NCBI GenBank assembly: GCA_027382625.1
Contig: JAJKFJ010021315.1
Span: 1-64,000, forward strand
DNA: 64,000 bases
Reading direction: 5' to 3'
Source of the DNA: Tetmemena sp. SeJ-2015
Taxonomy: Eukaryota > Ciliophora > Spirotrichea > Sporadotrichida > Oxytrichidae
Both the position numbers and the translations under genes were made by a program. Positions 31,625 to 40,839 of the stretch are shown here, in pieces. Numbering within the stretch: the first letter of the stretch is position 1; every line of letters starts with the position of its first letter. Under the pieces are notes generated by a model. The model was not told where the DNA came from and did not search any database. It saw only the letters and a list, made by a program, of their open reading frames with translations.

Positions 31625-33838
31625 ATGATACAAAATGAAATAAGAGAGAACGAATTATACTCATTTAATTAATTAATTAGTGTCTATAAATGGATCGATT
31701 ATTCAAGAATAAGAACAAGAGACAAAAGCTAGAGCACCCTTAATTATAAAGAATAACTAGTAAGAAGATTTAAATCATCTTCAAGAACTCTAAAATACTA
31801 AAAAGCAACTAATCTTGACATCTTAATGACACTAAAATTAATGAAATGCTAAATTATACATCATTTTTGCTTTGATCAGTTCAATTTGCTTTGCAGTTCA
31901 CAATTAAATAGGTTTAAAAATAAATTAGTTAATTACTTATTGGGAAAATACATGAAGCTGAGAAATAATTCATCTTCTATAGTTTATGCAGAGTTAATAG
32001 TTATTAAAGTCTATTTCTAAATTAAATAAATAGAGTTCTTCACCTTTCAAATCATTAACTTTATTATATTATAAGAATTTATTGAAACTTATTCTACTTC
32101 TTAAAACAGTGGATGGATTCTAAAAAGTAGAAATAATCTTATTAACAACTCTGATAAGTATCTCCCTATACTCAAGAATCAAGCAGCAAGTATAACTAAT
32201 CTAAATATAAGAATTAATCTTGATAAATATTTTCCAATTAGTTTATTTAGCTTTTGCACTTGTAGGAAGTCGTGCCTTTTTACTTGGTTTTTCAAATTTT
32301 AATATCGGCTTAATATCCAAGTATTCCAGAATGGCAGAGGTGAGCCCGAGTGTAATGATTTCTTTACTGTCCCTTTCAGCTTTCTTGGTGGCGCTTCTTT
32401 TCTTTTTTATATATGGTGAACGAATTACGAGCAAGCATATTCTAGGGATGCTTCTTATAGTTATTGGAGTGATAGTCATTGCTAAATTAAATGTCTTAAA
32501 AGAGAAAATATTTAAATTAAAACTAAGATTTACTTAAAAGTAAAGCTCAAGTAATTCTAATTCTGAAAAAATATTAAATTATAATGTTATTATCTGTTCA
32601 GGGCCAATTTTTCAAAATTTAAGTTCTTTTGGAGGCCAAATAATTTTTAAAGTCAAAGGCATTTAGACTTAACTATTAATTCAGCAATAGTTAATTGCCC
32701 TGATTCCTAATATCGGATTCTAAATTTTATTTATAAACTAAAGAAAAAAGTGCATTAAGAAATAAACTTGGTTCTTTCAGTAAAACGTGAGATTCTATCC
32801 ACAATGGAAAATCTGGGCTGCCTGTTTAATACTATGGATGTCCCCAGATCCCTAAGAAAAAAAAGCTAAATATTTCAAAACGTGAGGGCCGAAGTCGCTG
32901 AGCCTTTTATATTATATCAATCGACGAATGATTTAGAGTGTTATAATTGAAGGGTATGAGGCTTTGAAGTCATATGAATAACTCTAATCTCTAATATTGA
33001 TCTCCCTCTATGATCCCTTCTCTTTGGATAGCAGGGCTCTCAATCAGAAATTTTCATGAGAAAAATCATAATGAGGAATTGAAGGAGACAAATGTAACTG
33101 TATGATTTCAGACTAGACCGTAGGTAATTATTTTATGAATATTGTTATCTTATTGAGTAAATTACACTGTGAAGTGTTTTTATTTACTTAAGCACATGTA
33201 GAGTTTGTAGTTATATTTGCTTATCAAATTTATAATTTTATATCCTAAGAGTTTAATACTTAAGAATTCTTTTATTCTGAAAATATTACTACTTCTGTAT
33301 TTGTACCCTTGTATTTTTAATAATTAATTTTAAATGTAAATAAAATGCAACTTGCTCTTTAGTTGTATATCGATAGGAACCTTTTCTTTATCTGCTTTTA
33401 TAATCAGACATGCTAATAAAATTGGATTTAACTCTCTTAGATTTTCACTTGACTGTTAAGGTGTAATGGGCATGGGTTACATGGCTTTTTTCATCTACTC
33501 GCATTTCAAATATAAATTGTTAACTATGTAAAATAGAATAATTATTTTAAAATTTCACTCTATCTCCCTATAATTTGAAGTAGATAATTCCCATGCAGTT
33601 CGCCGCTTTAGCTTTAGCAATTGCTGTGCTTCTTTTCAATTACGCTTAAATAATATAATAATATTAAGCTTTGAGAATTGGTAAAGGAGGAATCGTGCTG
33701 GCACTTGTGTAAACTTAGAGCATTTTCATGTTATTTTTTGAAATTGGTTTTGAATAACGTATTCCTAATATTTATGAGGTAGTCTCAATAAGTTTTGCAA
33801 TTGCTGGTGCCTCAATAATAGCTATAGCTAAACATTGA
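31625..33838 (+). CDS. EamA/DMT-family membrane transporter, array copy 4 (contains a 714-bp IES)
   Basis: ATG at 31625 (MIQNEIRENELY), TGA at 33836-33838. Close paralogue of copy 5. Landmarks: SSICFAVHNYLLGKYMKLRNNS, LVGSRAFLLGFSNFNIG, MAEVSPSVMISLLSLSAF, ERITSKHILGMLLIVIG, SFSLDCQGVMGMGYMA-like segment, QFAALALAIAVLLFNYAL, GKGGIVLALVQTQSIF, EQRIPNIYEVVSISFAIAG and the end IIAIAKH. Its length is inflated by a 714-bp IES at 32560-33283 that copy 5 lacks. Five smaller IESs at matching positions in copy 5 are listed. The N-terminal frame up to about 31,700 is less certain. Confidence 0.85.
31822..31850 (+). other. IES, pointer CT, nearly identical in DMT copies 4 and 5
   Basis: CT at 31822-31823 and 31849-31850. 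The 27-nt segment carries two in-frame TGA codons, and removal gives T-S-K-L-Y-I-I-F. Its interior differs from that of copy 5 (34785-34813) at one base. Confidence 0.65.
31902..31935 (+). other. IES at the HNY site, pointer AATTA (DMT copy 4)
   Basis: AATTA at 31902-31906 and 31931-31935. Removing 29 nt gives A-V-H-N-Y-L-L-G-K-Y-M-K-L-R-N-N-S. Confidence 0.88.
32560..33283 (+). other. Large 714-bp IES with 10-bp pointer ATTCTGAAAA, holding coding-like sequence
   Basis: ATTCTGAAAA at 32560-32569 and 33274-33283. Removing 714 nt (a multiple of three) gives S-N-S-N-S-E-N-I-T-T-S-V-F-V-P, aligned residue by residue with copy 5 (S-E-N-I-P-T-S-V-F-V-P), which has no insertion there. Inside are plus frames unlike the transporter: about 32,600-32,730 (FGGQIIFKVKGIQTQ), 32,785-32,945 (ILSTMENLGCLFNTMD, FQNVRAEVAEPFILYQS) and 32,930-33,060 (VIIEGYEALKSYEQ, LYDPFSLDSRALNQKF). 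GC is visibly higher in these pieces than in the flanks. I see no transposase motif or terminal inverted repeat. Confidence 0.88.
33308..33354 (+). other. IES, pointer CTTG (DMT copy 4)
   Basis: CTTG at 33308-33311 and 33351-33354. Removing 43 nt gives F-V-P-L-L-F-S-C-I-S-I-G. Copy 5 has a 43-nt IES at the same site with a different pointer. Confidence 0.88.
33503..33557 (+). other. IES, pointer ATTTCA (DMT copy 4)
   Basis: ATTTCA at 33503-33508 and 33552-33557. Removing 49 nt gives S-H-F-T-L-S-P-Y-N-L-K-Q-I-I-P. Same site and pointer in copy 5. Confidence 0.88.
33644..33671 (+). other. IES, pointer GCTT (DMT copy 4)
   Basis: GCTT at 33644-33647 and 33668-33671. Removing 24 nt gives F-N-Y-A-L-R-I-G-K-G-G. 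Copy 5 has a 28-nt IES with the same pointer; copy 6 has none. Confidence 0.85.
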
Positions 33839-34585
33839 TTTTTAAAAAATAGATTACTTATTTTTAAGGAAAAAAGTTTTTTAATATTTAGCGATAATAT
33901 TAAGTGCATCTTGATTTAAGTTTCGCTAAAAATTTGAAAATATTAATTTATTATAATAGTAAAAATATTAAAAGAAAATTAAAAATAAAGTTATTAGATA
34001 AAATTATCAATTTGAAATTAATTTTACTTTAATAACCATATTTTTTTTAGTGAAATAAAATTAAAAATGATAATAATTTCTTCCCTCTATTATTGATATA
34101 ATTTTTCAAGAATCAGAGTGAAGGTCAAAAGTAAAAAAATAAAAGATCAGTCTACGGATTAAATTCTCCCCAGTGCTTACTTTGAGTTCAAATCCCTTTA
34201 GCTGAAAATCTAATCACTACTCATATATGTAGTGAGATCATTAAAATATATGAGAGGCTGATTTTCAGCGAGAAAAATCGAGTACTAGCAATGCATTAAA
34301 GTATTTTATGAATGCGGCAACCTCACATAAAGCTTTATTTTTAATTTAAATAGTTTAAAATTTTTAATCTTTATTGGCTTTAATACATTTTTATATTTTA
34401 TAAATATTTTTTATCGAAATATGGTTTAAAATAGTTTAATAGACAACAAATTTCTAATTATATTTTATAGTTTATTCATTGAATAGAATAAAATATAATA
34501 TAAAAATTAAAGTGTTGTGAGAATATTGAATGGCAGTTTGAATTTAATATAATTAAAAGATATTATTTACAAGTTTTAACCTAAA
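33839..34585. other. AT-rich spacer between DMT copies 4 and 5
   Basis: Mostly A/T. About 34,120-34,210 reads coding-like on the plus strand (KVKSKKIKDQSTDQILP, then AYFEFKSLQ). A nested inverted repeat at 34201-34269 is listed separately. No start or stop context for a gene was found. Confidence 0.4.
34201..34269. repeat. Nested inverted repeat in spacer
   Basis: Outer arms GCTGAAAATC (34201-34210) and GATTTTCAGC (34260-34269) are perfect reverse complements. Between them CACTAC (34215-34220) pairs with GTAGTG (34229-34234). The function is not evident; it could be a stem-loop, a MITE remnant or chance in AT-rich DNA. Confidence 0.6.
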
Positions 34586-36092
34586 ATGATATAAAAAGAA
34601 ATTAGCACTCACGAATTAAATTAATATTTTTCATAATTAGTCGCAAAAAGAGGATCGTAAATTCAAGAGATAGAATTAGAAACAAAGCAAAGAGAACCTT
34701 TAATAAAGTAGAATGTTTAAATAGATTAACATAATAGTCTTCATGAAAACGAAAATAATTAAGAGAAACAAAAAGATTCAGCTTCTTAATGACACTAGAA
34801 TTAATGAAATGCTAAAATCTACATCATTTTGGCTCTGATCAGCTCAATCTGCTATGCGGTACATAATTTAATTAACTATAGAATAATCATAGTTTAATTA
34901 CTTGGTGGGAATATGTATCAAGCTGAGAAATAATTCCTCTACTATAGTATACTCAGAGTTTATAATCAATTTCTATTTAAGCTTTATTAAATTGAGTTCT
35001 TCACCTTTCAAATCATAAACTTATTATATTTAAGATTAGTTATTAACACTTATTCTACATCTTAAGGAAGTGGATGGATTCTAAGAAGTAGAAATAATCT
35101 TAATCATAAGTCTGATAAGTATCTCCCTATATCCTGGAATCAAGCAGCAAGTTTAGATAATCTTTGTTTAAATCAATTTCATAATAAATAATCTTCTATA
35201 AATTTATTTGGCTTTTGCTCTTGTTGGAAGTCGTGCCTTCTTACTAGGCTTTTCAAACGTTAATATCGGCTTCATCTCAAAGTATTCCAGAATGGCAGAA
35301 GTAAGTCCGAGTGTGATGATTTCTTTGATGTCTCTTTCTGCTTTCTGGGTGGCTCTGCTTTTCTTTTTAACGTATGGGGAGCGAATTACTGGCAAGCATA
35401 TTTTAGGAATGATACTTATAGTGATTGGAGTAATAGTCATTGCTAAAATTAATATCTACTAAGAGGAAAATATAAAATTAAGCCTTAAGATTTACTTAGA
35501 AGTAGAGCTCAAGTAATTCTAATTCCGAGAATATTCCAACTTCTGTATTTGTGCCATTGTTTATTGATCAGTTAATTTAAGACTTAAATTATTTGAAACA
35601 TGTTCTTTAGTTGTATAGCTATGGGAATCTTATCTGTATCGGCTTTTATAATCAGACATGCTAATAAAATTGGGTTTAACTCTCTTAGATTTTCACTTGA
35701 CTGTTAAGGTGTAATGGGCATGGGTTATATGGCTCTTTTCTTTTACTAGCATTTCATTTAATTATATAGATTTCATTGACAAAATGGATTTAGATTTTAA
35801 GATTTCACTTAAACCCCCTATGATTTGAAGTAGATTATTCCCATGCAGTTCGCCGCTTTAGCTTTAGCAATTGCTGTGCTTCTTTTCAATTACGCTTAAA
35901 TGAAATGAAATTTTAATTATAGCTTTGAGAATAGGTAAAGGAGGAATAGTGATGGTTCTTGTTTAAACCTAGAGCATCTTCATGTTATTTTTAGAAATCG
36001 GTATAGAAGGGCGCATGCCTAATATTTATGAGGTGGTTTCCATAAGTTTTGCAATAGCAGGTGCTACTATAATTGCATTAGCAAAGCACTGA
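34586..36092 (+). CDS. EamA/DMT-family membrane transporter, array copy 5
   Basis: ATG at 34586 (MIQKEISTHELNQ), Glu/Gln-rich N-tail, TGA at 36090-36092. Landmarks: ILALISSICYAVHNYLVGIC, KLRNNSSTIVYSEF, SGWILRSRNNLNHKSDKYLP, YLAFALVGSRAFLLGFSNVN, EVSPSVMISLMSLSAFW, ERITGKHILGMILIVIG, FIIRHANKIGFNSLRFSLDC, QFAALALAIAVLLFNYAL, GKGGIVMVLVQTQSIF, MPNIYEVVSISFAIAG and the end IIALAKH. It is the cleanest full-length member and serves as the template for copy 4. A region at 34,960-35,050 still has an unresolved frame change. Confidence 0.88.
34785..34813 (+). other. IES, pointer CT or GCT (DMT copy 5)
   Basis: With CT (34785-34786 and 34812-34813), 27 nt are removed, giving A-S-K-I-Y-I-I-L. With GCT (34781-34783 and 34811-34813), 30 nt are removed. 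The first matches copy 4. Confidence 0.65.
34864..34899 (+). other. IES at the HNY site, pointer TAATT (DMT copy 5)
   Basis: TAATT at 34864-34868 and 34895-34899. Removing 31 nt gives V-H-N-Y-L-V-G-I-C-I-K-L-R. An overlapping longer repeat TTTAATTA would give a stop. Confidence 0.8.
35157..35195 (+). other. IES, pointer ATAATCTT (8 bp; DMT copy 5)
   Basis: ATAATCTT at 35157-35164 and 35188-35195. Removing 31 nt joins A-A-S-L-D-N-L to L-Q-I-Y-L-A-F-A-L-V-G. Confidence 0.85.
35558..35604 (+). other. IES, pointer TGTT (DMT copy 5)
   Basis: TGTT at 35558-35561 and 35601-35604. Removing 43 nt gives F-V-P-L-F-F-S-C-I-A-M-G. Same site and length as 33308-33354 in copy 4, pointer different. Confidence 0.88.
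35751..35807 (+). other. IES, pointer ATTTCA (DMT copy 5)
   Basis: ATTTCA at 35751-35756 and 35802-35807. Removing 51 nt gives Q-H-F-T-Q-T-P-Y-D-L-K-Q-I-I-P. Confidence 0.88.
35894..35925 (+). other. IES, pointer GCTT (DMT copy 5)
   Basis: GCTT at 35894-35897 and 35922-35925. Removing 28 nt gives F-N-Y-A-L-R-I-G-K-G-G, matching copy 4. Confidence 0.85.
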
Positions 36093-36395
36093 TTTTTAAT
36101 TAAATTTACTTTTTTATTTCTTGCCATAAAAATTACATTTAGATTTAGTATTTAGAGTATTTTTAATTAATTTACCTCATAACAAATAATCAATATACAA
36201 TTATTTGCTTTACTGTAAATCTTCCAAAAAATAATAGAATTTTAAAGCGCGTGAGGAAGATCAATTCAATTTAAAAATCAAAATTATAAACAAAATTTTA
36301 GCTTAATAATTAATTAAAGTAAAATATATTGTATTACTGGCATAATAAATTACTCTTTCTTTCAAAAATACAAAATTAGAAACACCAATTTTTCA
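36093..36395. other. AT-rich spacer between DMT copies 5 and 6
   Basis: Nothing recognised. The right end is open in the frame of copy 6, whose start is not fixed. Confidence 0.35.
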
Positions 36396-38074
36396 TACAG
36401 ATGTTTAAGATGAGAATAAAAATAACAAGTAAGCTTTCAGATTTCATTAAACTCAAATTAAAAACAACTCTGAAAAGAATAACTCAATGAGAGAAAATTG
36501 GGCAGAAGTAAACTCATTATCAATTTAGTTTCTGAATTAAAGTTGACACATTTCAAAATTGAATTTTAAAATGAGAATAATTGATATAAAAATAACTCTG
36601 CAAAGTAAGAATATGAATATGAGTAATCTGAAAACCATAAGCCTGAGGCTAAATTCAGGTAATAAATAAGACTCGAAAATAATAAAGAATAGCATTAAAG
36701 CTTAGAGATTTTTCAGAACTAAGTCCAATATCTTTAAATTACAAAAGATTATGGGACTGAAAATTTGAAGAGCAATCATTCCAAAATATACCTATTTTAC
36801 TCTTTGATTTCAGCAGTCTGTTTTGCTGTGCACAATTAAATTTAAATGAATTTTAATGCATTTAGTATGATTAATAATTTTTATTTATGTGGTGGGAATA
36901 TGCATCACACTAAGATCTAATTCTTCCTCCATCATTTATTCTGAATTTTTCACTTTTCTGGCAACTTATGCCCTTTACATAGCAATATAAATTAATCTTT
37001 ATTATAAATAGCATATCAGAAATATTCGAAATTTTAACAAAATGTCAAAATTGGTCAAAACCAAACAGCAAATTACAATTCAAGATCAAAGAATCATTCA
37101 TAAATTCTATTTATAAAAGTCAATGCTTAAGATTAATAATTTTGCTTTATCTGAGACCAATCTTGGTAATTATTAGAGCTTTTATGATAGGTTTTTCAAA
37201 TATAAACATCATCCTTTTGGCTTATTTCTCACGTTTGGCTTGTGTAAGCCCTAGTGTAATGATTTCTTTGTAAACTTTGTCTTCATTTTTTGTGGCACTA
37301 ATTTTCTATGTATTCTTCCAAGAAAAACTAAGAAGCAAGCATTTGATTGGTATGATGCTAATAATTTTAGGAGTTTTAATGATTACTAAATAAATATTAC
37401 AAATTTATTAAAATAGCATTTATAATTTAGATTTATCTTTCGAGGTAATCGAGATTATGAATAGAATGGGAATTAAAGTTCTGCAGATAAGTCAAGTGCT
37501 CCTGATAATACAAATTAATTTTCCTCGAGATCTTCTATCCTAATAAAATCTTCTATCCTAATAAAATAATATTTTAATTAACTAATAAATTTTATTAGCT
37601 AAGAAGATTTACCTTTGCTTTTGAGTATGATAGCGATGCTCAACCTCACATTTTCAGCAATAATAATTAGAAAAGCTACTCAGATTGGTTATGAGCCTTT
37701 GAACTTTACATTTGATTGCCAAATAGTGGTCAGCTTAATCTATCTATTGATGTTTTTAGAATCTCAATTCAACTTAATATTCTATTTATAAGAATAGTTC
37801 TTATATCTCCATTTTTAACTTCCAGTCCTATGACTGGTAATAAATATTGCCTATTTAGGGAGCCGCTTTAGCCTCAGTGATAGGCACAGTATTTTTCAAC
37901 TAAGCAATAAAATCCGGAAAGGGTGGGATAACTATGGCTTTAGTTGAATTGCAGTGTATCGTCATGATGATGTTTGAAATAATTTTTGAAGCAAGATATC
38001 CGAGTTACTCAGAATTATTATCTATATTTCTAGCATTATCAGGTTCTGCAGTTTTAGCAACTGCAAAAAATTGA
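36396..38074 (+). CDS. EamA/DMT-family membrane transporter, array copy 6
   Basis: The start is uncertain: an Asn/Gln-rich N-tail is open from about 36,360 (FHTDVQDENKNNKQAFRFH, later MRENWAEVNS). Landmarks: LFYSLISAVCFAVHN, an IES at the HNY site (36840-36887), GICITLRSNSSSIIYSEF, IRAFMIGFSNINIILLAY, CVSPSVMISLQTLSSFF, KLRSKHLIGMMLIILG, repeat 2 with LNFTFDCQIVVSLIY, FNQAIKSGKGGITMALVELQ (no IES here, unlike copies 4 and 5) and the end LATAKN at TGA 38072-38074. It is more diverged than copies 4 and 5. The central loop (36,990-37,140) has unresolved frame changes. Confidence 0.8.
36840..36887 (+). other. IES near the HNY site, pointer ATTTA (DMT copy 6)
   Basis: ATTTA at 36840-36844 and 36883-36887. 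Removing 43 nt gives V-H-N-Q-I-Y-V-V-G-I-C-I-T-L-R. Relative to the other copies two extra residues remain, so the exact pointer is less certain. Confidence 0.65.
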
Positions 38075-38296
38075 CAAGAAAATCCTAATTTGTTGCGGTA
38101 TTTTCTTAAAAAGTTATTTTATTTAGATCGAAACTATATGCATAAAATTGATAATCTTGAAGCAATTATTTCTTATTCACAGCTCAATATTATAATTAAT
38201 TAATGTCTTAGGCTAATATACCTGAAATTATATAACATCTTTGGGTTTTTAAAATTGAAAATTCGGCAATAATGACTTTATTACGAAAGTAATTTA

Positions 38297-39668
38297 ATGA
38301 GACCTTTAGAAGTGTAATAAGAAAATGACAAGTTGAAAGCTCCTCTTTCGAGACTGTATGAATCAATGCTGCCTCATCGATCCATTTCAGAGCCGCATCT
38401 CGAAGCTAATAACATTCTCTTTTAATTAGAATGATCAGTTGCTAAATGTTTTTTTCTTTATAAAGGAAGACAATTCCCAAAGCCTTTTAATACAGAGAAA
38501 GTATTCTTTAACCTCAGCAAGCGGCTTAAGGGAGTGGTTTTATAGCAAGCTCTATTTCTTCTTTGCAATTTTAAGTGCATTCTTTTTCGCACTCCACAAT
38601 TACATGCTTTCCTTCGGATACAAATGGAGAGGTGACAGCTCCCTAATTTTTCCTCAGTGCTTCACTTTCTTACTATTTCCCATGCTCTATCATGGAATTT
38701 CAGCACTACTGAACAAATAAAAGATTGGAGTGTATATAGACGTCAAGAAATCTAGAATTTACAACTATGAAGAAAGAAAGCTAAAGTTCACTTGCTTACA
38801 AATGTATTAAATTGTATATCAAAACTACTTATTTTTACTTAAAGCTTAATGATGTTAGTCTTAAGAGCCATCCAATAAGTAGCTGCAACCCGATAAACAC
38901 GACTTTCATTTCGTACTATTCACATAAAGCAGGAGCGAGTTTCAGTGTTATGTCCTCTATCATAGCTCTCACTTCTTTCTTTACTGCTATTCTCTTCTAT
39001 ATAATTTACAAAGAGAAGCTGTATGTGAGGCATCTGTTTGGAATGATCTCGCTGCTGGTGTGTTTGATTTTCATTGCTTACTCTAAGTAGACTAACATTT
39101 CAATAGATGCCATAACACACAAGACATAAGATATAGAAGAGGCCCCTCTTATCATACCGATTCTGTTTGCACTACTCTAGTGCATATACTTTACATTTGG
39201 CTCTCTCATATTTAGAGTAGCCTTCTTGAATTATATTAATTTTGATTCCTTCAATTATTAAATATAGTATTAATCTTACGAGGGTACTATACGATGCAAT
39301 TCTCAGCAGACTTTTAATTTTTAGCTGGACTAATCTATCTTTACTTTTACGGGAAAGAAGTGTTCATCGATAAGCGAGACTATGATAGTTCACTCTTTTG
39401 GTATATAGTTCTCTCTGGCGTCATAATCCAGATTGCACTGATCTGCTAGAATTCAATTTTAGATGATAACTAAATCTTTTATCTGTATTAGAATTTCGCA
39501 TTAAAGCACGGGAAAGGAGGTCTGAGCTAAGCAATAATTCAGAGTTAAAGTTTTATAGTGCTCGTATTCGAGATGATATTTGAGTAAAAAGAACCCAATA
39601 TGTTCGAAGTGTTCGCTATAGTATTTGCACTTATCGGAGCCCTAATTATAGCAGTTGCTAGGTAGTGA
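38297..39668 (+). CDS. EamA/DMT-family membrane transporter, array copy 7
   Basis: ATG at 38297 (MRPLEVQQENDKLK) is chosen because the frame runs cleanly into SRLYESMLPHRSISEPHLE; an upstream ATG at 38201 is possible. TGA at 39666-39668. Landmarks: LSAFFFALHNYMLSFGYKWRGDS with no IES at the HNY site, PINTTFISYYSHKAGASF, YKEKLYVRHLFGMISLLV, EEAPLIIPILFALLQC, KHGKGGLSQAIIQSQSF, FEQKEPNMFEVFAI and the end LIIAVARQ. It groups with copy 2. A GAA-pointer IES at about 38,430-38,475 removes a TGA, and a +1 correction in a CCC run near 38,890 is needed. Confidence 0.85.
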
Positions 39669-39960
39669 AAGCATCGCAGAGTATACATATATATTGTAAA
39701 TATAATCTTGAACTTGAAAATTAGAAGAATAAAAATTGACTTTGTTTCCTTCACCTTCAAAATATAAAAATAAGTTTAAATGGAAAATAAATCAATTTTG
39801 GCTGTTCACATATTGAAATACCTAACTCATATCTATAAAATTTTAAATAGGAGTTTATACTGGAGCTTAATTTATTAAGCATTTCATTGATAATTTGTTT
39901 TAATTTATCAAAAAACAGCGTGCTATTAATTAACTGATTCTGGATAATTTCTTCTTCCAA
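39669..39960. other. AT-rich spacer
   Basis: Between the last transporter and the next plus-strand gene. A minus frame at 39,757-39,980 is open for about 85 residues but does not begin with ATG inside the spacer and has no recognisable content; I do not call it. Confidence 0.35.
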
Positions 39961-40839
39961 ATGGCAACTAGTTTAGTTATGTGTTAACATGCTTATTCTT
40001 ATATCGCTTTTTCAACAACTAAAAAATGAAAACGCGAATGTCTTATCTTAACATAATTTATAATAGAATACTATAGATCCAAGATAATTCCAAGCTGCAA
40101 AAGTTATTAAATTCTAGTAAATAATATCAATGCTATATAAGCATCAGAATCTTAATAAAATCAAATTTAATTTTTGCATTCATTAGTTTTATCCTTACTT
40201 TTGATTTTATTATTTAAGGAGCTTTCGAAATATGAATTTAATGTAGATGCAGACTACATCAACGTCTTGCTCTCAACTTCCCGATAATCTTGATTTCCGA
40301 GGAAAATTTACTTGCCCGGAGTTTATATTTATTATGAGAACTTAATAGCAGTTTAAAGGGTCGCTTTCATTCTATATAATTCATTTATCCAGTCTAGCTA
40401 AAAGAATTTTTCAATGTTTATTTAGGTCAAGGCCAGCCATCTCAGCCGTCACCTAGTTTTATCCAGAGTTTTACGAAGCAGTAGACATGTTTGAAGGATT
40501 AAAAAATTATTAGGAAGATTAAATTATTTTTAATAGAGATTTTGACCCTCAAGATCTACAAGGGGTAGAGATACATCATTATCTTAGGATTTTAAACTTA
40601 TAATAAAAGTTAATTATTTATTCCAGATTTTTGTTTAACCATCGCTCTTTGACTTGCATTTCTTTTCCACTGCTTGCCAATTTGTTTCTACACCAAACTG
40701 TAAAAAATACGTCCTAAATTACCAAGAAAACGATTCTGTGTATTGGTGTCAAAGCGTTGTGAATATCAGATTCAGTCACCTCACTTATAAAACTTGTCCT
40801 ACAGATTAAATATTAAATGAAAGCTTTGGTGATTCATGA
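39961..40839 (+). CDS. Unknown protein, convergent with the kinase gene
   Basis: Provisional ATG at 39961 (MATSLVMCQHAYSYIAF). Gln-using segments follow in changing frames: ENANVLSQHNLQQNTIDPRQF, then KYEFNVDADYINVLL, FYPEFYEAVDMFEGLKNYQ, FNRDFDPQDLQGVEIHHYL, and a strong C-terminal part FVQPSLFDLHFFSTACQFV, VLNYQENDSVYWCQSVVNI, ending ILNESFGDS at TGA 40837-40839. AT-rich gaps between the segments look like IESs or introns. I do not recognise the family. Its stop codon directly abuts the stop of the kinase gene on the other strand. Confidence 0.5.

Noticed and set aside
32570..33273. The large IES as a TBE-type DNA transposon
   Set aside because: No transposase motif, no telomere-like terminal repeat, and only 704 bp between pointers; the content looks like host-type coding instead.
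25184..39668. Array interpreted as an operon
   Set aside because: Each copy has its own start, stop and AT-rich spacer, and genes in this group are normally separated onto individual macronuclear chromosomes.
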